64,000 bases of DNA. Source: Streptomyces fumanus. GTDB taxonomy: Bacteria > Actinomycetota > Actinomycetes > Streptomycetales > Streptomycetaceae. The DNA lies in contig NZ_BNBI01000007.1 in the NCBI RefSeq assembly GCF_014655295.1, forward strand, positions 124,001 to 188,000. Reading direction: 5' to 3'. Position numbers and translations under genes: made by a program. Shown in pieces: positions 8,218 to 17,400 of this stretch (its first letter is position 1; each line of letters starts with the position of its first letter). The notes beneath the pieces are model-generated. The model had not been told where the DNA came from, made no database searches, and saw only the letters and a list, made by a program, of their open reading frames with translations.

Positions 8218-10035
8218 ATGTCTCACCTCCGCGCCCCGGCCGCGCGCGCAGACCGCCGTGAGGGCGGGCGGCACGGCCGGCCGGCCGCCCGTACCGCTCC
8301 CGCGCTGCCCGAGACCCCGATACGGCCCCACCTGCTGCGGCTCGCCGTGCTGCCGCCGGTCGCGGTCGCCCTCAGCGCCTGCGCGGCCGTGCTGTTCACC
8401 GTCCGGTCCGCCGGAACCCCGCCCGGTCCCGCCCTGTGGGGCGTCCTGGCCGGCGCCCTCTGCGTGACCGTCGCCGCCGTGGCCGTGGCCGCCGTCGCCG
8501 CCGACCGGGCCGCCCGCTCCGTACGCGAGCGCGTCGGCGCCCTGCGCCGCTCCACCGCCCGCGGGGAGAACGAACTGAACGCCCTGGTCGAGGCGTTGCG
8601 CCGCGGCGAGGCCCCGCCCCGGCGCAAGCCGCGCGGCGGACCACCGGACGACGCCGACGAGTTCGAACTGCTCGCCGCCGACCTGTCCCGCGCTCACGAC
8701 ACCGCCGTCTCCGCCGTCGTCCGGGCCGCCCAGTTGTCCAGCCAGGCGGGCAGCGAACAGAAGCTGGAGGTCTTCGTCAACCTCGCCCGGCGCCTGCAGT
8801 CACTGGTGCACCGGGAGATCTCCATCCTCGACGAACTGGAGAACGAGCAGGAGGACCCCGACCTGCTCAAGGGCCTCTTCCACGTCGACCACCTCGCCAC
8901 CCGGGTCCGCCGCCACGCCGAGAACCTCGCCGTGCTCGGCGGCGCCGTCTCCCGCCGGCAGTGGAGCAACCCGGTCCCCATGACCGAGGTGCTGCGCTCG
9001 GCCATCGCCGAGGTCGAGCAGTACTCCCGGGTCCGGCTCGTGCCGCCCGTCGACGGCGAACTGCGCGGCCACGCCGTCGCCGACGTCATCCATCTGCTGG
9101 CCGAACTCGTGGAGAACGCCACCGTGTTCTCCGCCCCCCACACCCAAGTACTGCTCCGCGCCGGCCTCGTCACCTCCGGGCTCGCGGTCGAGGTGGAGGA
9201 CCGGGGCCTGGGCATGCCGGTCGTCGAACAGCACCGGATGAACGCCCTGCTCGCCGACCCCGACCAGGTCAACGTCGCCCACCTGCTGGCGGACGGCCGG
9301 ATCGGGTTGTTCGTCGTCTCCCAGTTGGCCAGGCGGCACGGCATCAGCGTCCGGCTCCAGACCAACATCTACGGCGGGGTGCAGGCGGTGCTGGTGGTAC
9401 CGCAGGCGTTGCTGGGGGCGGGGGAGGCCGGGGCGGCGGAGGCCGGGACGGCGGCCGACGCGGCCGGCGGGTACGGCACCGGCGGTGACGGGCAGGCTGC
9501 CGTACCGGCGTCCGGGTACGGCACCGACGGCGGTGGGCCGATGCTCGTACCGCCGCCCCGGTCGGCACCGGCTCCGCCTTCTGCGGTGGACGGCGGTGAG
9601 GCGCCGCCGCCCTTGCCCGTGCGCGGGGCTCACCCGGCGCGGGCCAATCCCGCCGAGGCCGTCCCCGGGATCCGGCCGGACGACCGGCAGGCGCTCGCCG
9701 AGCACGCGGACACCCCGCCCGTGCCGCGCCACGCCGCCGTGCGCGGCACCATGGGCAAACCCCGGCTGCCGCGCCGCCGTGCCCAGGAGCACCTGGTGCC
9801 CCAGTTGCGCGAGGGCCCCGCCCCCCGGCCGGACGACGACCAGCACGTCGGCCACGACCCCGGTCTGATGGCCGCCTTCCAGCGCGGCATCGGTCTCGCC
9901 GAGGCGGCACAGCGGACCGAGCCCGCCGACACCGCCGACCCGCACGACCTGACCCACCTCAGTGCGGCGCGGTCCGTCCTCGCGTCCCGTGCCGACCACA
10001 CCACCCGGCCCGATGGGAGCGCCCCGGCCGGATGA
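8218..10035 (+). CDS. cvnA: Conservon sensor-kinase-like protein CvnA
   Basis: Two membrane helices near the N-terminus (residues about 40-95) are followed by a coiled coil, then a histidine-kinase-like ATPase domain with N-box LAELVENATVFS and G-box VEDRGLGMP. A Pro/Gly-rich disordered tail of about 200 residues ends the protein. It lacks a clear canonical H-box, as usual for CvnA proteins. First gene of a conservon: CvnA with CvnB-D is thought to form a membrane-associated complex resembling G-protein signalling. The ATG at 8218 has CAAGGA upstream. Its stop overlaps an ATG (ATGA) in the cvnB frame, but cvnB has a better start downstream. Confidence 0.88.
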   Translation: MSHLRAPAARADRREGGRHGRPAARTAPALPETPIRPHLLRLAVLPPVAVALSACAAVLFTVRSAGTPPGPALWGVLAGALCVTVAAVAVAAVAADRAARSVRERVGALRRSTARGENELNALVEALRRGEAPPRRKPRGGPPDDADEFELLAADLSRAHDTAVSAVVRAAQLSSQAGSEQKLEVFVNLARRLQSLVHREISILDELENEQEDPDLLKGLFHVDHLATRVRRHAENLAVLGGAVSRRQWSNPVPMTEVLRSAIAEVEQYSRVRLVPPVDGELRGHAVADVIHLLAELVENATVFSAPHTQVLLRAGLVTSGLAVEVEDRGLGMPVVEQHRMNALLADPDQVNVAHLLADGRIGLFVVSQLARRHGISVRLQTNIYGGVQAVLVVPQALLGAGEAGAAEAGTAADAAGGYGTGGDGQAAVPASGYGTDGGGPMLVPPPRSAPAPPSAVDGGEAPPPLPVRGAHPARANPAEAVPGIRPDDRQALAEHADTPPVPRHAAVRGTMGKPRLPRRRAQEHLVPQLREGPAPRPDDDQHVGHDPGLMAAFQRGIGLAEAAQRTEPADTADPHDLTHLSAARSVLASRADHTTRPDGSAPAG

Positions 10036-10127
10036 CCACCCCCCGCACCACCCCGCACACCCCCGCGCCACCCCCCATGAGCCCACGCGCCCCCGCGAAC
10101 CTTCGTACCCCAAGGAGTCGATCCACC

Positions 10128-10589
10128 ATGGCGAGCGATGCGCCGACCGGCCAGGTATCCGACCTCGACTGGCTGATGAGCGGCCTCGTCCAGCGGGTGC
10201 CGCACACGACCAGCGCGGTGCTGCTGTCCTGCGACGGGCTGGTGAAGTCGGTCCACGGCCTGGACGCCGACAGCGCCGATCACATGGCCGCGCTGGCCTC
10301 CGGCCTGTACTCCCTCGGCCGGAGCGCCGGAGTCCGGTTCGGTGACGGCGGTGACGTACGGCAGGTCGTGGTCGAACTCGACTCGACCCTGCTGTTCGTC
10401 ACCACCGCCGGTTCCGGCACCTGTCTCGCCGTGCTCGCCGGGCGCGAGGCCGACGCGGCGGTCCTCGGTTACGAGATGGCGATGCTGGTCAAGAGCGTGC
10501 GGCCCTACCTGGTGACCCCGCCCCGGCAGCACGGCGCGCAGTCACCGGCCTCCGCGACCACCCCGGCATCCCCGGCGATGAGGTCCTGA
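10128..10589 (+). CDS. cvnB: Roadblock/LC7 protein CvnB
   Basis: Roadblock/LC7 fold: LDWLMSGLVQRVPHTTSAVLLSCDGL near the start, then DHMAALASGLYSLGR and a conserved strand pattern. 153 residues is slightly long because of an Ala/Pro-rich tail. Such proteins regulate the small GTPase-like partner CvnD. I chose the ATG at 10128 because AAGGAG lies ten bases upstream. The in-frame ATG at 10032 would add a Pro-rich extension with no ribosome site. It is co-transcribed with cvnA. Confidence 0.9.
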   Translation: MASDAPTGQVSDLDWLMSGLVQRVPHTTSAVLLSCDGLVKSVHGLDADSADHMAALASGLYSLGRSAGVRFGDGGDVRQVVVELDSTLLFVTTAGSGTCLAVLAGREADAAVLGYEMAMLVKSVRPYLVTPPRQHGAQSPASATTPASPAMRS

Positions 10590-10591
10590 GC

Positions 10592-10966
10592 GTGGCGGCG
10601 GTCGGCGACGGGCCCTGGCTCGACGAGGCGGCCGGACGGCTGGTGCGCCCGTTCACGGTGAGCAACGGCCGCACCCGGCCCACCGTCGCCCTCGACCTGA
10701 TGTCCCAGGTCATGGCCACCGGAACCACCCCCTTCGGCTACCTCGGTCCCGAGCACACCCAGGCCCTCGACCTGTGCCGGGTGCCCGTCCCGGTCGCCGA
10801 GGTCGCCGCCCGTCTGAGGCTGCCGGTGGCGGTCACCAAGGTGCTGCTGTCGGACCTGTTCGACTGCGGGGCACTGACCGCGAAGCCACCCGCCTCGTTC
10901 CACCACACCCCGACGGACCGGGCCCTACTGGAGGCAGTGCTCGATGGACTACGACGACAGCTCTGA
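10592..10966 (+). CDS. cvnC: DUF742 protein CvnC
   Basis: 124 residues with the DUF742 pattern: RLVRPFTVSNGRTRP, then LDLCRVPVPVAEVAARLRLPVAVTKVLLSDL, a winged-helix-like region. It begins two bases after cvnB and its end overlaps cvnD by 23 bases, so the four genes are translationally coupled. DUF742 is the invariant third member of conservons; its biochemical role is not settled. Confidence 0.9.
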   Translation: MAAVGDGPWLDEAAGRLVRPFTVSNGRTRPTVALDLMSQVMATGTTPFGYLGPEHTQALDLCRVPVPVAEVAARLRLPVAVTKVLLSDLFDCGALTAKPPASFHHTPTDRALLEAVLDGLRRQL

Positions 10967-11561
10967 CCACACCGCCGGCGCCGACCCGTTCCCGACCGCG
11001 CTGAAGATCCTGGTCGCGGGCGGCTTCGGCGTGGGCAAGACCACGTTCGTCGGCGCGGTCAGCGAGATCGCGCCGCTGAGCACCGAGGAACTCCTCACCA
11101 CCGTCAGCGCCGGCACCGACCGCCTCGACGGCATCGAGAACAAGCTGGAGACCACCGTCGCGATGGACTTCGGCCGCATCACCCTCGGCCCGGACCACGT
11201 GCTGTACCTGTTCGGCACCCCCGGACAGGAGCGGTTCTGGTTCCTGTGGGACGAGTTGTGCGAGGGCGCTCTCGGCGCGGTCGTCCTCGCCGACACCCGC
11301 CGTCTGGAGGAGTCCTTCGCCGCCATCGACTTCTTCGAACAGCGCGGACTGGCCTTCGTCGTCGCCGTCAACGAGTTCGACGGCGCCCACCGCTACGACA
11401 CCGAGGAGATCCGCCTGGCCATCGACCTGCCCGCGGAGATCCCCGTCGTGCGCTGCGACGCCCGGATCTCCAGCTCCGGCGTACAGACCCTGCTGACCCT
11501 CGTACGCCATCTCATCGCCCACACGCCGGCCCCCGCCACGGGGTATGGCGCCCCCATGTGA
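10944..11561 (+). CDS. cvnD: GTP-binding protein CvnD
   Basis: P-loop GGFGVGKT at residues 26-33, a switch-II-like LFGTPGQERFWFLWDE, and the guanine-specificity-like AVNEFDG mark this as the small GTPase-like subunit of the conservon. Known CvnD proteins bind and hydrolyse GTP and interact with CvnA-C. The ATG lies inside cvnC. Size (205 residues) is typical. Confidence 0.92.
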   Translation: MDYDDSSDHTAGADPFPTALKILVAGGFGVGKTTFVGAVSEIAPLSTEELLTTVSAGTDRLDGIENKLETTVAMDFGRITLGPDHVLYLFGTPGQERFWFLWDELCEGALGAVVLADTRRLEESFAAIDFFEQRGLAFVVAVNEFDGAHRYDTEEIRLAIDLPAEIPVVRCDARISSSGVQTLLTLVRHLIAHTPAPATGYGAPM

Positions 11562-11624
11562 CCCGCCCACACACACCGCCAGGGAGCCGCTGATGTCGTA
11601 CGCCCACAGCGCCGGAGCCCGCCC

Positions 11625-12200
11625 ATGAGCTACGACCCGCCGCGCCCGGTCGGACGGCTGCTGCTCACCCCCGAGGACCCGGAGGGCCCCGCCCGGACCC
11701 GGCGGCTGCGCCTGCTCGGCCTCGGCCGGCGCCCGGAAGCCGCGCTCGACGCCTTCGCCGACGGCCTGGCCGAGCTGACCGGAGCCCCGTACGCCATGGT
11801 CAACTTCCCGGTCGACAACGGGCAGTTCTTCGCCGGGCTGCGCAGGCCCGAGGCGCCCCCGGTGACGCGGGGCGACGGCACCGGCCTGGAGTTCGGCCGG
11901 TTCCAGCCGCGCGACCACGGCTTCTGCCCGCATGTCGTCGCCCGGCGGCGGGCGCTGGCCCTGGAGGACGTGCGGGACTACCCGCGGTTCGCGGGCAACC
12001 CGGTCGTCGACGCGTTCGGCATCCGCTCCTACCTGGGCGCCCCGCTCATCGACAGCACCGGCACCGTCCTGGGCACGGTCGCCGCCGCCGACGTACGGCC
12101 CCGGCCGTGGGGGCGGGCCGGGCTGGAGACCGTCAAGTCGGCGGCGGCCGACCTGGTGGCCCGTATCGAACGCAGCGCGGACGACGGCCTGCCGCTGTGA
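11625..12200 (+). CDS. GAF-domain protein at the end of the conservon
   Basis: A single GAF domain spans most of the 191 residues (ALDAFADGLAELTGAPYAMVNF, then DHGFCPHVV, LALEDVRDYPRF, FGIRSYLGAPL). GAF domains sense small molecules or redox state. The gene starts 63 bases after cvnD in the same orientation and is the usual fifth member of some conservons, where it probably supplies an input signal. The ligand is unknown. Confidence 0.85.
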   Translation: MSYDPPRPVGRLLLTPEDPEGPARTRRLRLLGLGRRPEAALDAFADGLAELTGAPYAMVNFPVDNGQFFAGLRRPEAPPVTRGDGTGLEFGRFQPRDHGFCPHVVARRRALALEDVRDYPRFAGNPVVDAFGIRSYLGAPLIDSTGTVLGTVAAADVRPRPWGRAGLETVKSAAADLVARIERSADDGLPL

Positions 12201-12227
12201 GGCACCGCCGCGGCGTGAAGGAAAGCT

Positions 12228-12260
12228 GCGGTCCGGGTTAAGAAAACCTCGATGGACCGC
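12228..12260 (+). terminator. Hairpin after the conservon operon
   Basis: GCGGTCC (12228-12234) pairs with GGACCGC (12254-12260), with an inner GGTT/AACC pair. It sits 28 bases after the GAF gene and about 110 bases before tdh, separating the two operons. Confidence 0.55.
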
Positions 12261-12367
12261 GCCCGGCGGCGTACGGCAGATTGCTGTGCGATCCCCCTCA
12301 TCTCCCCGGACGCGGGCCGCCCCGGCGTGCCCGCGCGCCGGGGCCGCACCCGTCAGGAGCCCTAGCG

Positions 12368-13396
12368 TTGAAGGCGCTGGTCAAGGAGAAGGCGGAGCCC
12401 GGGCTGTGGCTCGCGGACGTACCGGAGCCCGCCGTCGGACCCGACGACGTCCTCATCAAGGTGCTGCGCACCGGCATCTGCGGCACCGACCTGCACATCC
12501 GCGACTGGGACGGCTGGGCCCGGCAGGCCGTGCGCGCCCCGCTGGTGGTCGGGCACGAGTTCGTCGGCGAGGTCGTCGGGACCGGCCGGAACGTCACCGA
12601 GATCGCGGCCGGCGACCTGGTCAGCGGCGAGGGCCACCTGGTCTGCGGAAAGTGCCGCAACTGCCTGGCCGGACGCCGGCACCTGTGCCGCGCGACGGTC
12701 GGGCTCGGCGTCGGCCGGGACGGGGCCTTCGCCGAGTACGTCGCCCTGCCCGCGTCCAATGTGTGGGTGCACCGCGTCCCCGTCGACCTCGACGTGGCCG
12801 CGATCTTCGACCCGTTCGGCAACGCCGTGCACACCGCCCTGTCCTTCCCGCTGGTCGGCGAGGACGTCCTGGTCACCGGCGCCGGACCGATCGGCCTGAT
12901 GGCCGCCGCCGTCGCCCGGCACGCCGGCGCCCGCAACGTCGTGATCACCGACGTCAGCGAGGAACGGCTGGAGCTGGCCCGCAAGATCGGCGTCAGCCTC
13001 GCCCTGAACGTCTCCGGCGCCGCCATCGCCGACGGACAGCGCGCCCTCGGCCTGCGCGAGGGCTTCGACATCGGCCTGGAGATGTCCGGCCGCCCCGAGG
13101 CGCTGCGCGACATGCTCGCCAACATGACGCACGGCGGCCGGATCGCGATGCTCGGCCTGCCGTCCGAGGAGTTCCCGGTCGACTGGGCCCGCGTCGTCAC
13201 CTCCATGATCACCATCAAGGGCATCTACGGCCGGGAGATGTTCGAGACCTGGTACGCCATGTCGGTGCTGCTGGAGGGCGGCCTCGACCTCGCCCCCGTG
13301 ATCACCGGACGCTACTCCCACCGCGACCACGAGGCCGCCTTCGCCGACGCCGCGAGCGGCCGCGGCGGCAAGGTCATCCTCGACTGGACCCTCTGA
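12368..13396 (+). CDS. tdh: L-threonine 3-dehydrogenase
   Basis: Zinc-dependent medium-chain dehydrogenase oxidising L-threonine to 2-amino-3-ketobutyrate with NAD+. Catalytic zinc ligands are in GICGTDLH and GHEFVGE. Four structural-zinc Cys lie in CGKCRNCLAGRRHLC, and the Rossmann motif is GAGPIG. The N-terminus KALVKEKAEPGLW is the family's usual start, which fixes the initiation codon as TTG at 12368 with AGGAG eight bases upstream. It is followed at once by kbl, which uses its unstable product. Confidence 0.95.
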   Translation: MKALVKEKAEPGLWLADVPEPAVGPDDVLIKVLRTGICGTDLHIRDWDGWARQAVRAPLVVGHEFVGEVVGTGRNVTEIAAGDLVSGEGHLVCGKCRNCLAGRRHLCRATVGLGVGRDGAFAEYVALPASNVWVHRVPVDLDVAAIFDPFGNAVHTALSFPLVGEDVLVTGAGPIGLMAAAVARHAGARNVVITDVSEERLELARKIGVSLALNVSGAAIADGQRALGLREGFDIGLEMSGRPEALRDMLANMTHGGRIAMLGLPSEEFPVDWARVVTSMITIKGIYGREMFETWYAMSVLLEGGLDLAPVITGRYSHRDHEAAFADAASGRGGKVILDWTL

Positions 13397-13414
13397 ACCT
13401 CCTGGAGCCCTGAC

Positions 13415-14656
13415 ATGTTCGACTCCGTACGCGCCGACCTGCGCGCCACCCTCGACGAGATCCGCGCCGCCGGACTGCACAAGCCCGAGCGCGTCATCGG
13501 CACCCCCCAGTCGGCGACGGTCGCCGTCACCGCGGGCGGCCGTCCCGGCGAGGTCCTCAACTTCTGCGCCAACAACTACCTCGGCCTCGCCGACCACCCC
13601 GAGGTGATCGCCGCCGCCCATGAGGCCCTGGACCGCTGGGGCTACGGCATGGCCTCGGTCCGCTTCATCTGCGGCACCCAGGAGGTGCACAAGGAACTGG
13701 AGGCCCGGCTGTCGGCGTTCCTCGGCCAGGAGGACACGATCCTGTACTCCTCCTGCTTCGACGCCAACGGCGGCGTCTTCGAGACGCTGCTCGGCCCCGA
13801 GGACGCGGTGATCTCCGACGCCCTCAACCACGCCTCCATCATCGACGGCATCCGCCTGTCCAAGGCCCGCCGCCTGCGCTACGCCAACCGCGACCTCGCC
13901 GACCTGGAACGCCAGTTGAAGGAGGCGTCCGGGGCCCGCCGGAAGCTGATCGTCACCGACGGCGTGTTCTCCATGGACGGCTACGTGGCCCCGCTGCGCG
14001 AGATCTGCGACCTCGCCGACCGGTACGACGCGATGGTCATGGTCGACGACTCCCACGCCGTCGGCTTCGTCGGACCGGGCGGCCGCGGCACCCCCGAGCT
14101 GCACGGCGTCATGGACCGCGTCGACATCCTCACCGGCACCCTCGGCAAGGCCCTCGGCGGCGCCTCCGGCGGATACGTCGCCGCCCGCGCGGAGATCGTC
14201 GCCCTGCTGCGCCAGCGCTCCCGGCCGTACCTGTTCTCCAACACGCTCGCCCCGGTGATCGCCGCGGCGTCGCTCAAGGTCCTCGACCTCCTCGAATCGG
14301 CCGACGACCTGCGGGTGCGGCTGGCCGAGAACACGGCGCTGTTCCGGCGCCGGATGACCGAGGAGGGCTTCGACGTGCTGCCCGGCGACCACGCCATCGC
14401 GCCGGTCATGATCGGCGACGCGGCCCGGGCCGGCCGGCTGGCCGAGCTGCTCCTGGAGCGCGGCGTGTACGTGATCGGCTTCTCCTACCCGGTCGTCCCG
14501 CAGGGCCAGGCCCGCATCCGCGTCCAGTTGTCGGCGGCCCACTCGACGCAGGACGTGCACCGCGCGGTGGCGGCCTTCGTGGCGGCGCGGGGGGAGCTGG
14601 ACGCCTCGGGGGCCGTGGAAGCCGCCACGGGGACGCGACCGGAACCGGGCGTCTGA
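13415..14656 (+). CDS. kbl: Glycine C-acetyltransferase (2-amino-3-ketobutyrate CoA ligase)
   Basis: PLP-dependent alpha-oxoamine synthase that cleaves 2-amino-3-ketobutyrate with CoA to glycine and acetyl-CoA. The PLP lysine is in LTGTLGKALGGASGGY, the DDSHAVGFVG motif binds PLP, and the N-terminal FCANNYLGLADHP block is typical of the family. Length 413 is slightly above the usual 398 because of a short C-terminal tail. It lies 18 bases after tdh with GGAG before the ATG. Together the two enzymes form the threonine-to-glycine route. Confidence 0.95.
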   Translation: MFDSVRADLRATLDEIRAAGLHKPERVIGTPQSATVAVTAGGRPGEVLNFCANNYLGLADHPEVIAAAHEALDRWGYGMASVRFICGTQEVHKELEARLSAFLGQEDTILYSSCFDANGGVFETLLGPEDAVISDALNHASIIDGIRLSKARRLRYANRDLADLERQLKEASGARRKLIVTDGVFSMDGYVAPLREICDLADRYDAMVMVDDSHAVGFVGPGGRGTPELHGVMDRVDILTGTLGKALGGASGGYVAARAEIVALLRQRSRPYLFSNTLAPVIAAASLKVLDLLESADDLRVRLAENTALFRRRMTEEGFDVLPGDHAIAPVMIGDAARAGRLAELLLERGVYVIGFSYPVVPQGQARIRVQLSAAHSTQDVHRAVAAFVAARGELDASGAVEAATGTRPEPGV

Positions 14657-14677
14657 CCGGTTGCGATAATCGTCCAC

Positions 14678-15580
14678 ATGATCGAGGCGCGGCGGCTGCA
14701 CATCCTCCGGGCGGTGGCCGACCACCGCACGGTGACGGCGGCTGCCGCCGCGCTGTACCTCACCCCCTCGGCGGTCTCCCAGCAACTGTCCGCCCTGGAG
14801 CAGGAGACCGGCCACCGCCTGGTCGAGCGCGGCGCCAAGGGCGTACGGCTCACCCCGGCCGGCGAGATCCTGCTCGCCCACACCAACGCCGTCCTCGCCC
14901 AACTGGAGCGGGCCGAGGCCGAGCTGGCCGCGTACGCCGGCGGCCGGGCCGGCACGGTCACCGTCGCCGCCTTCGCCACCGGCATCGCCCAGGTGGTCGC
15001 GCCCGCGGTGACCCGGCTGGCCCGCACCGCGCCCGGCATCAGGCTGCGCGTCCAGGACGCCGAGGGCGACGCCAGCCTGCCGATGCTGCTGGACCGGCAG
15101 GTCGACGTGGCGGTCGCCGTCGAGTACCGCGGGGCGCCGCCCGCCGACGACCCGCGGCTGGCCCACGTCCCGCTGTACGCCGAGCCCTTCGACGCGGTCG
15201 TCCCGGTCACCCACCGCCTGGCGGGCGCCGAGGAGGTGCCGCTCGCGGAGCTGGCCAAGGACCCGTGGATCGGGCCCTACCCCGGCAACCCCTGCCACGA
15301 CGTGGTCATGCTGGCCTGCGAGAGCGCCGGGTTCCAGCCGAGCCCCGAGCACTCCTCGGACGACTTCCGCGCGGTGGTCGCCCTCGCCTCGGCGGGGGCG
15401 GGCGTGGCCCTCGTCCCGCGCTCGGCGCTGCGCGGCGTGGACCTCACCGGCGTGGTCGTCCGCCCGGTCGACGGGGTCGCGCCCACGCGCCGGGTCTTCG
15501 CCGCCGTACGCCGGGGCGCGGAGCGGCATCCGCTGATCCGGCCGGTGCTGGACGCGCTGGAGACGGCGGCGGGGCAGTGA
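14678..15580 (+). CDS. LysR-family transcriptional regulator
   Basis: An N-terminal winged helix-turn-helix (RRLHILRAVADHRTVTAAAAALYLTPSAVSQQL) is followed by a LysR substrate-binding domain; 300 residues is standard. It lies 21 bases after kbl in the same direction. A GATAAT box ends eight bases before the ATG, so it may also be expressed as a leaderless transcript. It could respond to an amino acid and control tdh-kbl, but this is inferred from position only. Confidence 0.9.
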   Translation: MIEARRLHILRAVADHRTVTAAAAALYLTPSAVSQQLSALEQETGHRLVERGAKGVRLTPAGEILLAHTNAVLAQLERAEAELAAYAGGRAGTVTVAAFATGIAQVVAPAVTRLARTAPGIRLRVQDAEGDASLPMLLDRQVDVAVAVEYRGAPPADDPRLAHVPLYAEPFDAVVPVTHRLAGAEEVPLAELAKDPWIGPYPGNPCHDVVMLACESAGFQPSPEHSSDDFRAVVALASAGAGVALVPRSALRGVDLTGVVVRPVDGVAPTRRVFAAVRRGAERHPLIRPVLDALETAAGQ

Positions 15581-15635
15581 GGTCAGTGAGGATTCCGTAA
15601 CCTGTACGTCTCACATCTGGGATAGCGTCCCGGAT

Positions 15636-16286
15636 ATGAGACGCACGACTGAGGTGAGCGAACCGGCGGACGGACCGGACAGAGCCCCGGCCTCGCCTCC
15701 GGCACCGGGGGCTCAGGAGCGGGCCGCTCCGGATCCGGTGGACGCGCGGCTAGGTGCCCGGCTGGCCGAACTGCGGGCCGAACGGGGCTGGTCCCTGGGC
15801 GAGCTGGCGGAACGCACCGGAGTGAGCCGGTCCACGCTGTCCCGCGCCGAGCGGGCCGAGATCAGCCCCACCGCCTCCCTGCTGAACCGTCTGTGCGCGG
15901 TCCACGGACGGACCATGTCCCAGTTGCTCAGCGAGGTCGAGGCCCGCCCCGCGCCGCTGGTCCGCGCCGCCGACCAGCCGGTCTGGGAGGACCGCGGCTC
16001 CGGGTTCGTCCGCCGGTCCGTCTCCCCGCCGCACGCCGGACTGCGCGGCGAACTCGTGGAGGCACGGCTCACCGCCGGCGCCGACCTGGCGTACGACCGG
16101 CCGCCCGTGCCCGGTCTGGAGCAGCACATCTGGGTCCTGGACGGGACGCTGGAGGTCACCGACCGGGACACGGTCCACCGCGTCGGCCCCGGCGACTGCC
16201 TGCGGCTGCGGGTCTGGGGACCGACCCGGTTCCGGTGCCCCGGCCCCGAGGACACGCGGTACGTGCTGGCGGTGGTGCTGCCATGA
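15636..16286 (+). CDS. XRE-family regulator with cupin domain
   Basis: A helix-turn-helix of the XRE type (RLAELRAERGWSLGELAERTGVSRSTLSRAERAEISP) is joined to a C-terminal cupin sensor domain (EQHIWVLDGTLEVT, VGPGDCLRLRVWGPTRF). This architecture usually regulates small-molecule metabolism or resistance. Its stop overlaps the start of the acetyltransferase gene (ATGA), so the two are made together and probably act together. Confidence 0.9.
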   Translation: MRRTTEVSEPADGPDRAPASPPAPGAQERAAPDPVDARLGARLAELRAERGWSLGELAERTGVSRSTLSRAERAEISPTASLLNRLCAVHGRTMSQLLSEVEARPAPLVRAADQPVWEDRGSGFVRRSVSPPHAGLRGELVEARLTAGADLAYDRPPVPGLEQHIWVLDGTLEVTDRDTVHRVGPGDCLRLRVWGPTRFRCPGPEDTRYVLAVVLP

Positions 16287-16840
16287 CGGTGACCCGCCTG
16301 AACGCGACCGAACTCCCGCACTACGTGGAGGGCCTGGCCGACCTGCTGACCGACACCGTGCACGGCGGGGCCTCGATCGGATTCCTCGCCCCGCTGGAGC
16401 GGGCCGAGGCGCTCGCGTGGTGGCGCCGGCGGGCCGACGCCGTGGCCGCCGGGGCGCTCGCCGTGTGGGTGGCGCACCAGGACGGGCGGGTGACCGGGAC
16501 CGTCAGTCTGGCCCTCCCCGACAAGCCCAACAGCCGGCACCGCGCCGAACTGGTCAAGCTGATGGTGCACCGCGAGGCCCGTGGCCGGGGCCTCGGCCGC
16601 ACCCTCCTGACCACCGCCGAGGAGGCCGCCGCCGCGTCCGGCATCACCCTGCTCCACCTCGACACGGAGACCGACAGCCCCGCCGAACACCTCTACCGCA
16701 GCGCGGGCTGGACCCGCGCCGGCGTCATCCCCGACTACGCGGCGAGCCCGGACGGGGTACTGCGCCCGACGACGCTGTACTTCAAGCGGATCGGGGGTGA
16801 CGGCTCACCGCCGGTCGCTACCGCTGGGGCGGTGGCTTGA
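16283..16840 (+). CDS. GNAT-family N-acetyltransferase
   Basis: The acetyl-CoA binding motif A (LVKLMVHREARGRGLGRTLL) and the downstream LDTETDSPAEHLYRSAGW segment define a GNAT enzyme. The acceptor is unknown; coupling to an XRE-cupin gene hints at small-molecule modification. The ATG overlaps the preceding stop. The last 12 residues form a disordered tail. Confidence 0.88.
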   Translation: MTVTRLNATELPHYVEGLADLLTDTVHGGASIGFLAPLERAEALAWWRRRADAVAAGALAVWVAHQDGRVTGTVSLALPDKPNSRHRAELVKLMVHREARGRGLGRTLLTTAEEAAAASGITLLHLDTETDSPAEHLYRSAGWTRAGVIPDYAASPDGVLRPTTLYFKRIGGDGSPPVATAGAVA

Positions 16841-16905
16841 TCCACGGGCCGCCGTCGCTCGTCGGCGCGGGCGCCCGCCGCCGGTTGTCAGTGCCGGAGG
16901 TTACC

Positions 16906-17274
16906 GTGCCTCACATGCCGGACGCCGAAGACGTACGCCGTATCGCCCTGTCCCTGCCGGACACCACGGAGAAGACCGCCTGGAGCATGCCCACCTTCCG
17001 GGTCGCGGGCAAGATGTTCGCCACCCTGCCGGAGGACGAGACGTCCATCGCCGTGCGCTGCCCGAAGGAGGAGCGCGACGAACTGGCCCTCGCCGAGCCG
17101 GAGAAGTTCTGGATCGCCGGGCACGAGGCCCAGTTCGCCTGGGTGCGGGTCCGGCTCGCCGCCCTGGAGGGCGAGGCGGAACTGCGGGACATCCTCGCCG
17201 ACTCCTGGCGCCAGGCGGCCCCGTCCCGCCTGCTGGAGGCGTACCCCCGGCTGGGCCTCCCGACCGGCGGCTGA
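16906..17274 (+). CDS. MmcQ/YjbR-like protein
   Basis: About 122 residues with the family pattern: EDVRRIALSLPDTTEKTAWSMPTF, KMFATL and PEKFWIAGH. MmcQ/YjbR proteins have a CyaY-like fold and are suggested to bind DNA; the function is unsettled. The GTG at 16906 is preceded by GGAGG with five-base spacing. An ATG nine bases further in is an alternative, and the longer in-frame start at 16837 lacks a site. Confidence 0.85.
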   Translation: MPHMPDAEDVRRIALSLPDTTEKTAWSMPTFRVAGKMFATLPEDETSIAVRCPKEERDELALAEPEKFWIAGHEAQFAWVRVRLAALEGEAELRDILADSWRQAAPSRLLEAYPRLGLPTGG

Positions 17275-17400
17275 AAACCCCTCGGGTGTTGTCAGTGCCC
17301 CGTGACATGATCCGAAGGCATCAGCGGCAGGCGGGGCGGGAGGGGACCCCGGGTGCCGCCGGGACTGCCGGGGGACGGTGGGGGAGGGGGACGCGCGAGG

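Noticed and set aside
10032..10127. Earlier start for cvnB at the ATG overlapping the cvnA stop
   Set aside because: It would add a Pro/Ala-rich tail outside the Roadblock domain, while AAGGAG directs initiation at 10128.
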